This document shows, piece after piece, positions 14,829 to 23,146 of a stretch of DNA of 44,112 bases. Both the position numbers and the translations under genes were made by a program. Each line of letters begins with the position of its first letter. Positions within the stretch are counted from its first letter, which is position 1. Below the pieces are notes generated by a model. It saw nothing but the letters and a program-made list of their open reading frames with translations, had not been told where the DNA came from and made no database searches. Source of the stretch: DAOUAT01 sp964551735 (GTDB taxonomy: Bacteria > Chloroflexota > Anaerolineae > CG2-30-64-16); assembly GCA_964551735.1 (NCBI GenBank), contig CAZKEF010000046.1:1-44112 (forward strand). Reading direction: 5' to 3'.

Positions 14829-16227
14829 CGCCAAGCTCGGCATCTTCATCCATTGGACGCCGGCCTCCGTGCCCGGCTGGGCGCCAACCCCTGGCGAGTT
14901 GGCCGACCTTGTTGCGCGCCGCGGCTGGCGCTATTGGCTGAAAAATAACCCGTACACCGAATGGTACGCGAACAGCCTGCGCATCGCCGGCAGCCCCGCG
15001 CAGCAGTATCACCGGCAAACCTACGGGGCCGACTTCCCGTACGAGGCGTTCATCCCGCAGTTCACACAGGCGCACGCCCACTGGGACCCGGCCGCGTGGG
15101 CCGAGACCTTCGCCGCAGCCGGTGCACGTTATGTTGTGCTTGTCACCAAGCACCACGACGGCTTCCTGCTGTGGCCCAGCCGCCATCCCAACCCGCGCCG
15201 ACCGGATTTCAGCTCCCCGCGCGACCTGGTGGGCGAGTTGACCGCGGCCGTGCGGGCGCGCGGCCTGCGCATGGGCATCTACTACTCCGGCGGGCTGGAC
15301 TGGACCTTCGAGCCGCGGCCCATCGCCGACCTGCCCGACCTGATCGCGGCGATCCCGCGCAGCCCGGAGTATGCCGCCTACGCGGAGGCTCACTGGCGCG
15401 AGCTGATCGAACGCTATCAACCGTCGGTGCTGTGGAACGACATCGGCTACCCGGCCGGCAGCAATCTGCTCCGGTTGTTCGCCGACTACTACAACGCGAT
15501 CCCGGATGGCGTGGTCAACGACCGGTTCGGCCAGTTCAACCTGGGAAGAGAGGGCAGCGTCCGCTACCGGACGATCCTGGGTATCATCAAGGGGGTCGTG
15601 CCGCTGCTGATGCGGCTGTCGGGCGGGATGGGCTCGCCCACCGGCAGCGCGTTTGCCGATTTCCGCACCCCAGAGTACGCGGCCGCCCGGAAGATCACCG
15701 CCGGCAAGTGGGAGACCTGTCGCGGCATCGGCTATTCGTTCGGCTACAACCGGCTGGAGACCGACGCGCACATGATCGCGCCGGACGCGCTGGTGCGGTT
15801 CTTCGTGGACATCGTGAGCAAAAACGGCAACCTGCTGCTGAATGTCGGCCCCATGGCCGACGGCACGCTCCCGGAGCTCCAGCTCAGCCGGCTGCGGGCG
15901 TTGGGCGACTGGCTGAAGGTGAATGGCGAGGCCATCTACGGCACGCGGCCGTGGGTACGCGCCGAGGGCGTCACCGCGGACGGCACCCCGGTGCGCTTCA
16001 CCCGCCGCGGGGAGACGTTGTACGCGATCCTGCTGGGGACGCCGCCCAGGCCCGAGGTCACCCTGAAAGGGATCACGGCGCCGGCCGGCGCGGCGGTGGC
16101 GCTGCTCGGCGGCGCGGCCGGCCTCCCGTGGACGCAGCAGGGCCCCGACCTGACGGTGGCGCTGCCCGGTGAGTGGCGGCCCGCGCAGGCGCATGCGTTG
16201 CGCGTTGGGCCGGTGGCAGCCTTATGA
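14743..16227 (+). CDS. Alpha-L-fucosidase, glycoside hydrolase family 29
   Basis: About 490 residues, releasing L-fucose from fucosides. GH29 landmarks: PAWYDDAKLGIFIHWTPASV near the N-terminus, ARYVVLVTKHHDGFLLWPS (the HHDGF motif), GIYYSGGLDWTF, and PSVLWNDIGYP with the nucleophile Asp (codon 15439-15441, residue 233). It ends with a small beta domain. No signal peptide is present, so the enzyme is cytoplasmic and probably acts on imported fuco-oligosaccharides. The start is uncertain (ATG at 14743 or 14755); neither has a good ribosome site and both lie inside the PIN gene, so translation may be coupled to it. The fucose product would feed FucI encoded on the other strand. Confidence 0.95.
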   Translation: MQSSMEKPVSYQPTLASLKSHPLPAWYDDAKLGIFIHWTPASVPGWAPTPGELADLVARRGWRYWLKNNPYTEWYANSLRIAGSPAQQYHRQTYGADFPYEAFIPQFTQAHAHWDPAAWAETFAAAGARYVVLVTKHHDGFLLWPSRHPNPRRPDFSSPRDLVGELTAAVRARGLRMGIYYSGGLDWTFEPRPIADLPDLIAAIPRSPEYAAYAEAHWRELIERYQPSVLWNDIGYPAGSNLLRLFADYYNAIPDGVVNDRFGQFNLGREGSVRYRTILGIIKGVVPLLMRLSGGMGSPTGSAFADFRTPEYAAARKITAGKWETCRGIGYSFGYNRLETDAHMIAPDALVRFFVDIVSKNGNLLLNVGPMADGTLPELQLSRLRALGDWLKVNGEAIYGTRPWVRAEGVTADGTPVRFTRRGETLYAILLGTPPRPEVTLKGITAPAGAAVALLGGAAGLPWTQQGPDLTVALPGEWRPAQAHALRVGPVAAL

Positions 16228-16282
16228 TTTTTGCGCGTTTTCGGGTATACTTTAGCATCTGATCTGAACCAAGGAGGGATGC

Positions 16283-16732
16283 ATGAACCACCATGTCGAG
16301 CGCCCGATCGAAGCGCAGATTGCCGATGCCGAGCGGGGCTGGGCCGAGGCGTTTCAACGGAAAGATGTCGTCGCGCTGCAGCACCTGATGGCTGACAACT
16401 ACTCACTGATCATCGCCGTTGAGGGTATGCCGCTCCAGGTTGTACCACGCAACGCCTGGCTGGAGAGCCTGGACGACTACGATATCTATGCAGCGTCTGT
16501 GGAGCATATTCACGTTCACGTCTATGACTGCGTGGCGGTCGCGGTCATGCTGTGGCGCCAAATGGCGCAACTCCACGGCGAGGATCGCAGCGCCGAATTC
16601 ATGCTGACCGACATCTGGGTGCGGCAGGGTGAGGGATGGCGCCTGGCGGAACGACACTCCAGCCGGCCGGAGCATCCGGGTGCCGCTCGCCCGCCGGCCC
16701 AACCCCTGGAATGTGCGCCTTGCCAAGAATAG
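16283..16732 (+). CDS. NTF2-like (DUF4440/SnoaL-type) protein
   Basis: A 149-residue single-domain protein of the NTF2 fold: helices with EAQIADAERGWAEAFQRKDV and LQHLMADNYSLI, then strands VHVYDCVAVAVMLWRQMAQL and AEFMLTDIWVRQGEGWRLAERHSS, the last being the typical ending of DUF4440 members. The C-terminal 25 residues are Pro/Ala-rich. AAGGAGGGATGC precedes the ATG, and a TATACT box at 16246-16251 with TTATGA 18 nt before it is a plausible promoter, so it is probably transcribed independently of the fucosidase. The substrate or partner is unknown. Confidence 0.82.
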   Translation: MNHHVERPIEAQIADAERGWAEAFQRKDVVALQHLMADNYSLIIAVEGMPLQVVPRNAWLESLDDYDIYAASVEHIHVHVYDCVAVAVMLWRQMAQLHGEDRSAEFMLTDIWVRQGEGWRLAERHSSRPEHPGAARPPAQPLECAPCQE

Positions 16733-16751
16733 CGCCCCTGGACGAAAGCAA

Positions 16752-16780
16752 GAGGCCTGCACGTATCCCGCGCAGGCCTC
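16752..16780. terminator. Hairpin after the NTF2-like gene
   Basis: GAGGCCTGC (16752-16760) pairs perfectly with GCAGGCCTC (16772-16780), 20 nt past the stop. It is followed by CTCCCTC on the plus strand and CTTGCTTTC on the minus strand, so it may end transcripts from both sides. Confidence 0.65.
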
Positions 16781-16808
16781 CTCCCTCGCATCCCCACCTT
16801 GCAGGCGC

Positions 16809-17038
16809 CTACTGCACGAGCACCAACACGTCCTCGTAAACGTCGGCCAACACCAGGTTGCGGCCGACCGACGGCAAGTCAATGACATCCTGCAGGCTGC
16901 TGGCTTCCGAAAGCAACCAGCAGTCGTCAGGCCGGCGGATGAAGTGCTCCACCAGGCACCGTTCCTGCGGGATCAGCAGGTACTCGGCCAGGGAGGGGAT
17001 CTTGCGGTCGTGCTCGAACGATCCCAAATTCGCGTCAA
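16809..17038 (-). pseudogene. C-terminal fragment of a Uma2-family (DUF820) protein
   Basis: The minus frame ending at 16809 reads KIPSLAEYLLIPQERCLVEHF, then DDCWLLSEASSLQDVIDLPS and LVLADVYEDV, the end of Uma2 proteins (PD-(D/E)XK-like fold, about 190 residues when whole). The N-terminal two thirds with the nuclease motif are absent; upstream the frame runs into the end of the PHP gene. It has no start or ribosome site of its own. It is a truncated remnant. Confidence 0.75.
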
Positions 17039-18433
17039 TCAAGACAAGGCGGCCAACAGATCGCGCGGCGTTTGCGCGGCATCGAGCGCCCGCAACTGCG
17101 CCAGGCCGGCGGCTCCGGGCGGCACGCGGCGGCCGATCGCCGTGTAGAACGCGTTCCGCTGGCGCCGCGCCGGCAGGTGCGTCTGCGCCCACGCGCTCCC
17201 ATACCCCAGCCCCAACGCGCGCTGCATAACCGTGTGCCCGTAGATGAAATACGCGCCGTCCATGAACGCCTCCCGCAGCGGCGCCATTTCGGGCGCGTCG
17301 AAGTCGTCGGCCAGCTTGTTGCCGGGCGCGTTCATCTCGGTGCCCACGTTCAGCGGCAGGTCATACTCGGCCGCGATACGCACGATCTCGTGCAGCTTCG
17401 CCACCTTGACCCGCCGCACTTCCGGGTCCGCGATGTTCCAGTTGCGGTCGGGCACGATGTTCAGCGCGACCGCTCCTTTGCCGATGAGCAGCGCCAGTAG
17501 CTCGTGGATCGCCTGCTCACCGGCCGACAGGCCGTCCAGCCAGGTGGCGCACGGCAGTGCACCGCACGCCAGGACGAAGCTGTGGAACTCCTCGACCGTC
17601 GGGAACGCCTCGGGGCTCGGCGGGATATAGCCGACGCCGCCCCGCTTCATCAGCTTGCCCCGCACCAGGTTGGAGAACGCGGCGTAGTCATTGATGGCGG
17701 TCACGATTTGGGATTCGGGGAGGGCGAGTTTTGCGGACCAGAAGGAGAGTTCCGTATTGCGTGTTGCGTGTTGCGTGCTCTGTGTTGCGTGTTGCGTGTC
17801 GCGTGTCGCGTACTGCGCGGGTTCTGTCATTCTGAGCGCAGCGGAGCGGAGCGAAGAATCTCCGGCGTCATCGGACGAGAAGTAAGAATGTGCGGCCCGA
17901 ACGATGGCCCGCAGCATGTGCCGCTCTGTGGCGTTACCGGCGGGGGTGAGGGGCAGGATGTCGCGCTCGTAGTCCACCGTCAGCGGCGCCAGGTGCGCGT
18001 TGAGCCGCGTCAGCATGGCCCGGTTGCGGCGGTCGGCGCGCTCGCGCATGGCGGCCAGGATAGGCGCGACCGCGATCGGGACGCTACTGGACGTGAAGCC
18101 GATGCCCATGTGGTAGTAGATGCCCGGCTCGCCCGGCGAGTTGATCTCCCGCGCCGCGAACTCCGGGATAAAGACGCGCGTCTCGATCCCCGCGCTGCCG
18201 CGCACACCGGTCAGGTCGCACGCCTGGAGAAACTCATCCACCGCGTCCAACACATCGAAGTCCACGATACCGGCCGCGCGCCAGCCGCGCACCTTCGCCA
18301 GCCACGCCAGCGCCGCGGGCGAGTAGCCGTAGGCGTTGAAGGAGAAGAAGGTGTGGCAGTGCATGTTCACGGCATCGGCTTCGGCCGGCAGCGTGATCTC
18401 GCCGCGCTCGGCGCGCGCGACCAGCTCGGCCAA
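17039..18433 (-). CDS. PHP-domain metal-dependent phosphoesterase-like protein with an in-frame repeat insertion
   Basis: At least 464 residues. PHP-type metal motifs are seen: NMHCHTFFSFNAYGYSP (His25, His27), GIVDFDVLDAV, GIETRVFIPEF, and near the end NVGTEMNAPGNK and IYGHTVMQRALG. The specific reaction is unknown; the context is deoxysugar catabolism. Residues about 190-228 are not part of the fold but are encoded by two dispersed repeats. The coordinates start at a TTG, but the frame extends upstream with a sensible helix (NTDITALEQELNDSDRV) to 18502, where AGGAGA lies 6 nt before an in-frame ATC; no ATG, GTG or TTG is found there. The real start is therefore probably ATC at 18502, or the start codon has mutated. 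It follows rhamnulokinase, separated by an 85-bp repeat array. Confidence 0.82.
   Translation of the reverse strand: MAELVARAERGEITLPAEADAVNMHCHTFFSFNAYGYSPAALAWLAKVRGWRAAGIVDFDVLDAVDEFLQACDLTGVRGSAGIETRVFIPEFAAREINSPGEPGIYYHMGIGFTSSSVPIAVAPILAAMRERADRRNRAMLTRLNAHLAPLTVDYERDILPLTPAGNATERHMLRAIVRAAHSYFSSDDAGDSSLRSAALRMTEPAQYATRDTQHATQSTQHATRNTELSFWSAKLALPESQIVTAINDYAAFSNLVRGKLMKRGGVGYIPPSPEAFPTVEEFHSFVLACGALPCATWLDGLSAGEQAIHELLALLIGKGAVALNIVPDRNWNIADPEVRRVKVAKLHEIVRIAAEYDLPLNVGTEMNAPGNKLADDFDAPEMAPLREAFMDGAYFIYGHTVMQRALGLGYGSAWAQTHLPARRQRNAFYTAIGRRVPPGAAGLAQLRALDAAQTPRDLLAALS
17751..17865. repeat. Two dispersed repeats inserted in the PHP coding region
   Basis: 17751-17819 is an array of degenerate 7-bp words (CGTGTTG, CGTGCTC, CGTGTCG, CGTACTG), read in the protein as QYATRDTQHATQSTQHATRN. 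17822-17865 is a second element of the GTCATTCTGAGCGCAGCGGA type. Together they add about 38 codons without a stop or frameshift, between the AAHSYFSSDD and ELSFWSAKL segments of the host protein. Confidence 0.85.
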
Positions 18434-18533
18434 CGCGGCCAGGCGCGTGACGCGATCGGAATCGTTGAGTTCTTGTTCGAGAGCGGTGATATCGGTGTTG
18501 ATGATGGATCTCCTATAACAACATTATCCGGAT

Positions 18534-18855
18534 TGGAGGCTTCAGCCGGTTTCCCCCATCGGACGCCAAACCCACCAGACCGGCTAAAGCCTCGATTCCG
18601 GAGTTCGCGTACCTGGACTGGAGGCTTCAGCCGGTTTTCTGCATTGGCCGTCAAACCCAGCAGACCGGCTAAAGCCTCGATTCCGGAGTTCGCGTACCTG
18701 GACTGGAGGCTTCAGCCGGTTTCCCCCATCGGACGCCAAACCCACCAGACCGGCTAAAGCCTCGATTCCGGAGTTCGCGTACCTGGACTGGAGGCTTCAG
18801 CCGGTTTTCTGCATTGGCCGTCAAACCCAGCAGACCGGCTAAAGCCTCGATTCCA
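18534..18855. repeat. 85-bp tandem repeat, four units in A-B-A-B order
   Basis: Units begin with TGGAGGC at 18534, 18619, 18704 and 18789, exactly 85 bp apart; the fourth is cut after about 67 bp. Units 1 and 3 share one variant (centre TTTCCCCCATCGGACGCC), units 2 and 4 another (TTTTCTGCATTGGCCGTC), giving a 170-bp higher order. Each holds an inverted repeat, GAGGCTTCAGCCGGT with ACCGGCTAAAGCCTC. It fills the gap between rhamnulokinase and the PHP gene, and the last unit supplies the kinase's stop. Confidence 0.95.
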
Positions 18856-20338
18856 GCGTTTGGAACCGCGCGTAGGCCTCATCCCACGCCGCGGTATCGC
18901 GCGGCTCAAAGGTCTCCGTGGCGAACGAGCGGCGGATCACCGCGCGGCCTTCGGCCAGGCTGCCGATGGCGCCGGTGGCCAGCATCTGCAGCAGGATGTT
19001 GCCCGCGGCTGTGGCCTCCACCGGGCCGGCCACCACCGGCCGGCCGATGGCGTTCGCCGCGAACTGCGACAGCAGCCGGTTCTGCGTGCCGCCGCCCACG
19101 ATGTGCAGCACGCTGACCCGCTGCCCGGTGAGCTGTTCCAGCATCTCCAGTGTGCGGCGGTACTTGAAGGCCAGGCTCTCGAACACGACGCGGGCGACCG
19201 CTCCCCGCTCGGCAGGCACGGCTTGCCCGGTGCGTGCGCAGTAATCACGGATACGGCCCGGCATATCACCCGGCGTCTGGAAGTCCCGCGCATCCACGTC
19301 AATGGCGGCCGTGAAGGGCGGTGCGGCTTCAGCCAGGCGCACAATCTCGTCCCACGCCAGCGCCGCGCCCTCCTGGGCCCACGCGCGGCGGCACTCCTGG
19401 ATCACCCACAGGCCGGTGATGTTTTTCAGCAGCCGGTAGGTGTCGCAGACCCCGCCCTCATTGGTGAAGTTGAAGGCCAGGCTGGTCTCGTTCACCACCG
19501 GCGCCTCGGTCTCCACACCCATCAGCGACCACGTGCCGGAACTCAAGTACGCGCTGTCCGTCCGTTCTGCGGGGACCGCGGCCACGGCCGAGGCGGTGTC
19601 GTGGCAGCCGGGCGCGACCAGGAGGACGTCCCGTGCGCCGGTCTCCTCGGCGAGGGCGGGCAGCAGCGGGCCGAGCACTGTGCCGGGCGCGACCAGGGGC
19701 GGCAGGAAGTGCGTCGGCAGGTGCAGCCGCGCCAGCAGCACCCGGTTCCAGTCAGCGTGATCGGGCGTGAGACATTGGCTGGTGCTGGCGATGGTGCGCT
19801 CGCTAACCGCCCGCCCCGTCAGCCAGTAATTGAGCAGGTCAGGGGTCATCAGCAGGGTCTTGGCGGCCTCCAGCAGCGGCGACTTGCGCACGACCATCGC
19901 CAGCAGTTGGTACAAGGTGTTGAGCTGCATGAACTGGATGCCGGTGCGAGCGAAGATCTCGGCCCGCGGCATGCGGCTGAACGCCTCTTCCAACATGCCA
20001 TCGGTGCGGCTGTCGCGGTAGTGATAGGGCAGGCCCAACAGTTCGCCTTGCGCGTCCAACAGCCCGAAATCCACACCCCAGGTGTCAATCCCCAGGCTGA
20101 CCAGCCCCGCCGCGCCACAGACCTGCACGGCCCTGGCCAATCCCTGCTTGACGTGCTCGAACAAGCCCAGCGTGTTCCAGTGCAGGCTGGGCCCGAACGC
20201 GGATGGCAGCGTCACCGGCCCGTTGGGGAAGCGATGCGCCTCCTCCAGGGCCAGCCGCTCGCCGTCAAACCACCCGATGATGGCCCGGCCGCCCGACGCG
20301 CCGAGGTCGAGGGCGAGGTAGTTGCGTGTTGTCGCCAT
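18839..20338 (-). CDS. rhaB: Rhamnulokinase
   Basis: A 499-residue FGGY-family kinase that phosphorylates L-rhamnulose at C1. It starts with the phosphate-1 loop YLALDLGASGGRAIIGWFDG, has SLGIDTWGVDFGLLD, GIQFMQLNTLYQLLA, APGCHDTASAVAAVP with the catalytic Asp, SSGTWSLMG, and the adenosine motif HIVGGGTQNRLLSQFAANA. Length and motifs fit RhaB. GGAG lies directly before the ATG. The last codons (ESRL and the TAG) fall inside the 85-bp repeat array, so the natural C-terminus seems to have been replaced by repeat sequence. It follows fucI and may also accept L-fuculose (inference), since no separate fuculokinase is certain. Confidence 0.93.
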   Translation of the reverse strand: MATTRNYLALDLGASGGRAIIGWFDGERLALEEAHRFPNGPVTLPSAFGPSLHWNTLGLFEHVKQGLARAVQVCGAAGLVSLGIDTWGVDFGLLDAQGELLGLPYHYRDSRTDGMLEEAFSRMPRAEIFARTGIQFMQLNTLYQLLAMVVRKSPLLEAAKTLLMTPDLLNYWLTGRAVSERTIASTSQCLTPDHADWNRVLLARLHLPTHFLPPLVAPGTVLGPLLPALAEETGARDVLLVAPGCHDTASAVAAVPAERTDSAYLSSGTWSLMGVETEAPVVNETSLAFNFTNEGGVCDTYRLLKNITGLWVIQECRRAWAQEGAALAWDEIVRLAEAAPPFTAAIDVDARDFQTPGDMPGRIRDYCARTGQAVPAERGAVARVVFESLAFKYRRTLEMLEQLTGQRVSVLHIVGGGTQNRLLSQFAANAIGRPVVAGPVEATAAGNILLQMLATGAIGSLAEGRAVIRRSFATETFEPRDTAAWDEAYARFQTLESRL

Positions 20339-20357
20339 GAGCTCCGTCCATTCAACC

Positions 20358-20453
20358 TACTGCGTACTGCATACTGCGTACTGCGTGCTGCGTATTCCGT
20401 TCCGGAGCAACCACGACGGATTACGCAGTACGCAATACGCAACACGTAACACG
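20358..20453. repeat. Heptamer inverted-repeat element between fucI and rhaB
   Basis: The left arm is a run of words like CTGCGTA (20358-20398); the right arm carries their complements (TACGCAG, TACGCAA, AACACG) from about 20420. They flank a centre containing CCGGAGCAACCACG. The element spans almost all of the 115-nt gap and abuts the fucI TAG at 20454. Confidence 0.85.
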
Positions 20454-22169
20454 CTACCGCTTCCCCAACATCACCTTCGCGCTTGTCTCCCCGCCGTTGG
20501 CCGCGTAGAGCAACGGCAGAGGGCGATCCACCCCCTCCAGGTAGGCCGGTCGCGCGGCCCAGTTGGCCTGGGAGAGGACGTTGTTCAGATCCATCCAGTA
20601 TTCCAGCCGGGCGGGGCTGAGGCCCTGCACCATGTGGAAATGGTTGGCGGGCGGCAGATGCTTGTATTCGCCCATGGTGGCGTACTTGGGCACCACGAAG
20701 GTATGCGGCCACTCAGCAGTGGTCATGCCGCACAGCGCCGAGGCCATGGGTTCCGGCACGTCCGCGGTGCTGGCTTCGTCCCAGCTCAGGCTGAAGAGGC
20801 CGCTCAGGCTGCTGAAGGCCAATCGGCCGGCGATGCCGGTCAGCCCGCCGGGCGACTTGAAGGTGACGGAGTTGCCCATGCCGGGGAAGTAGCCGGGATC
20901 GGCCAGCGGCATGCCTACGCCGGCCATGATCTCATCCACACTGGCGCCGGGCGCAGCCGCCCAGTCGAAGGACGCGCTGCCGGAGTTGTCGCCGTCCACC
21001 AGCCCCTTCTCGGCCCACGCTTCGCCGGCCGGCAGGGTAAAGCCGATCTGGTCGGCCAGCGCCCGCAGCTCCCACGGCTCCCACACCTTGCGGAAGTCCA
21101 TGAACAGCGGCGGGTTGCCGCCGGTCAGGCCGGACATGAAGAGCATGGTCAGCAAGCCCTGCACGTCCGCCTCAGTGGCGAAGGGGGTGGGCACCTTGCG
21201 GCCGTTGTGGTCGAAGGAGGAGTTGAAGAATGACTCCATGGCGTCGGCCACCGGCAGCGGAATGCCGCGGGGGTCGGAGCCCCATTCGAGCTGGCTCATA
21301 AAGCCGCCGCCCACCGCGTTGAGATCCCGCAGCAGGTCGCGGGTGATCAGGTAGAGCGCCAGGCTGCGGTTGAACCGCTCGGAGTCCACCGCGTCGCGCA
21401 GCTCCAGCCGCGGCCCCAGGTGGCCATCCACGAACGCACGCAGCGCCTTGAGCTCCTCCGCGTCGTAAGCCTGCCTGGTCAGCATGTCGGCCAGCAGCTT
21501 CATGTCCAGCCGGGTGATCTCGATGCCGAACTGCTTGCGGGTGGGGATCACGTGCGCCAGGGCGGTCTCCATGCCCATGCTGTCATGGCCGAAGATGACC
21601 ACGCGGCGGCCCTTGAGCGCCTGGGTGGTGACCGCGGCCGCGGCCCAATCAACTAGCGCCTGGGCGGTGCCTTCGGTCATCTGTGGGTTGAGGCCGGTGT
21701 CGGACCAGGTGCCCACGTTAAGATGTGAGAGCCGGCCATACTGCGCCAGCGCGCCGTTAATGGCGTGCGCGAACACGACGCCCGGCTTCGGCCCGCTGTT
21801 GCCGCAGGTGAAGTTGATGGGCGTGTCGGCCGGAAACTGCTGGAGCAGCGAGATCACGCTGAGCTGCGGGAACGCCCAGGTGTCGGGCGCGCAGACCAGC
21901 ACCTTAACGCCCGCGTCCTGGAACTGCTTGGCGACGATATCGGCCTGCGGCTCGCCGTCCACCAGGATGGGCGCCCATACGACCTTGGCAGGCGAACCGT
22001 CGGGCAGCTTGACCCGCTCGGCCAGCGTATCGGCCACCATACGGCAGATGTTGCGACAGCGCTGGCGGCTTTCGGCATCAATGCGCGGGTCGCCCGCGAC
22101 GAAGACGCCGATGGACGGGGTGTTGCGTTGGTACGTTTCTTGATCCGATAGAGCGATTGGCTTTCCCAT
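20454..22169 (-). CDS. fucI: L-fucose isomerase
   Basis: A 571-residue cytoplasmic isomerase converting L-fucose to L-fuculose, close to the E. coli length (591). The N-terminal part has TPSIGVFVAGDPRIDAESR and DTWAFPQLSVISLLQQF; the middle has FGHDSMGMETALAHVIP; the C-terminal part has NHFHMVQGL, with the His expected at the active site. GGAGGAACACAC precedes the ATG at 22169. It lies downstream of the second ABC importer and upstream of rhamnulokinase on the same strand. Together with the GH29 enzyme it shows the locus handles fucose as well as rhamnose. Confidence 0.94.
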   Translation of the reverse strand: MGKPIALSDQETYQRNTPSIGVFVAGDPRIDAESRQRCRNICRMVADTLAERVKLPDGSPAKVVWAPILVDGEPQADIVAKQFQDAGVKVLVCAPDTWAFPQLSVISLLQQFPADTPINFTCGNSGPKPGVVFAHAINGALAQYGRLSHLNVGTWSDTGLNPQMTEGTAQALVDWAAAAVTTQALKGRRVVIFGHDSMGMETALAHVIPTRKQFGIEITRLDMKLLADMLTRQAYDAEELKALRAFVDGHLGPRLELRDAVDSERFNRSLALYLITRDLLRDLNAVGGGFMSQLEWGSDPRGIPLPVADAMESFFNSSFDHNGRKVPTPFATEADVQGLLTMLFMSGLTGGNPPLFMDFRKVWEPWELRALADQIGFTLPAGEAWAEKGLVDGDNSGSASFDWAAAPGASVDEIMAGVGMPLADPGYFPGMGNSVTFKSPGGLTGIAGRLAFSSLSGLFSLSWDEASTADVPEPMASALCGMTTAEWPHTFVVPKYATMGEYKHLPPANHFHMVQGLSPARLEYWMDLNNVLSQANWAARPAYLEGVDRPLPLLYAANGGETSAKVMLGKR

Positions 22170-22190
22170 GTGTGTTCCTCCAATTAAGTT

Positions 22191-22243
22191 CGTTGATGAC
22201 GAAGGACGAACAACGCAGATGTGGAGCGTTCGTCATTCGTCCA
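22191..22243. repeat. Heptamer inverted-repeat element before fucI
   Basis: Left words ACGAAGG, ACGAACA, ACGC (about 22200-22215) are answered by GCGTTCG, TCATTCG, TCC (22226-22242). A 10-nt loop lies between. It uses a different word from its neighbours but the same 7-bp design, and ends 4 nt before the permease stop. Confidence 0.75.
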
Positions 22244-22246
22244 GAA

Positions 22247-23146
22247 TTACCCTTTCGTCGCGCCCGACGTCAGCCCTTCCATCAACTGCCGCTGGATGAT
22301 CGCCACGAAAATAATCGCCGGAATGAGCATCAGTACGGCCATGGCGGTCATACCGCGCCAATCGGAGACGAACTGGCCGGTGAACTCAAACAGGGCGGGC
22401 GGGAAGGTGCGACTTTTCGGCGTGCGGGTGATGACGCTGGCCAGCGCGAACTCATTCCACGACGTGAGAAACGCGAAAATGGCCGAGGCGGCTGCGCCGG
22501 GCAGCGCCAACGGCAAATCAACCCGCCAAAACGCGCCCCAGTGCGAGCAGCCATCAATACGCGCTGCGTCATCCAACTCGTCCGGAATGGCGCGGAAGAA
22601 GCCGTCCATCAACCAGGTGGTGAAAGGAATGTTAAGCGCGACGTACACCAGGATCATGCCGGGAAGGGTATCCGAAAGCTTAGCGCGCGCAAATAGTACA
22701 AAAAGCGGCAGACTTAACGCGATGCCGGGTATGGCGCGCATCAACATGAAGCCCAAAAACAGGTTGTTCTTCCCTTTGAACTGGAAGCGCGAGAACACGT
22801 AGCCGGCCAGCGTGCCAATGACGATGGCGAACGCGGTGCTAACCAGGCCGACAACCAGGGAATTACGCGCATACTGCAACACCGGGATCGAGCCCCCCAA
22901 CCCGAACGCGCCTTCCGGCGTAGGCATGCCGAAGATAATCTTGTATGAATCGAAATTGAAGGCGCTCGGAATCCAGACCGGCGGATATGCATTCACTTCA
23001 GAACGTAGACGCACCGACGTCAGGATCATCCAGAGGGCCGGCACAAACCAGATCAGAACGATGATCCAGAGCAGGGTGTTGCGCAGCGTGTCTGCTGGCC
23101 GCGTGCGCCGGCGCACTTCTATGCCTTCTACGGTGTTTGCAGCCAT
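22247..23146 (-). CDS. Carbohydrate ABC transporter permease (MalG/LacG type)
   Basis: A 299-residue inner-membrane permease of the binding-protein-dependent type with about six membrane segments, starting at LLWIIVLIWFVPALWMIL. The cytoplasmic EAA-type loop that contacts the ATPase reads DDAARIDGCSHWGAFWRVDL and is followed by LALPGAAASAIFAF. The ATG at 23146 shares a base with the stop of the MalF-like gene (TGATG), with GGGAGGTAGGGAG upstream; an adjacent GTG at 23149 is less likely. It functions with the next permease and the Tat-type binding protein. No cognate MalK-like ATPase is encoded in the window. Confidence 0.93.
   Translation of the reverse strand: MAANTVEGIEVRRRTRPADTLRNTLLWIIVLIWFVPALWMILTSVRLRSEVNAYPPVWIPSAFNFDSYKIIFGMPTPEGAFGLGGSIPVLQYARNSLVVGLVSTAFAIVIGTLAGYVFSRFQFKGKNNLFLGFMLMRAIPGIALSLPLFVLFARAKLSDTLPGMILVYVALNIPFTTWLMDGFFRAIPDELDDAARIDGCSHWGAFWRVDLPLALPGAAASAIFAFLTSWNEFALASVITRTPKSRTFPPALFEFTGQFVSDWRGMTAMAVLMLIPAIIFVAIIQRQLMEGLTSGATKG

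Noticed and set aside
14961..16172. A 403-codon second frame within the fucosidase gene
   Set aside because: Arg/Ala/Pro-rich shadow of a GC-rich gene without family features.
18534..18855. CRISPR-like array
   Set aside because: The repeats are 85 bp and tandem with no unique spacers; there are no cas genes, and each unit is itself a hairpin.
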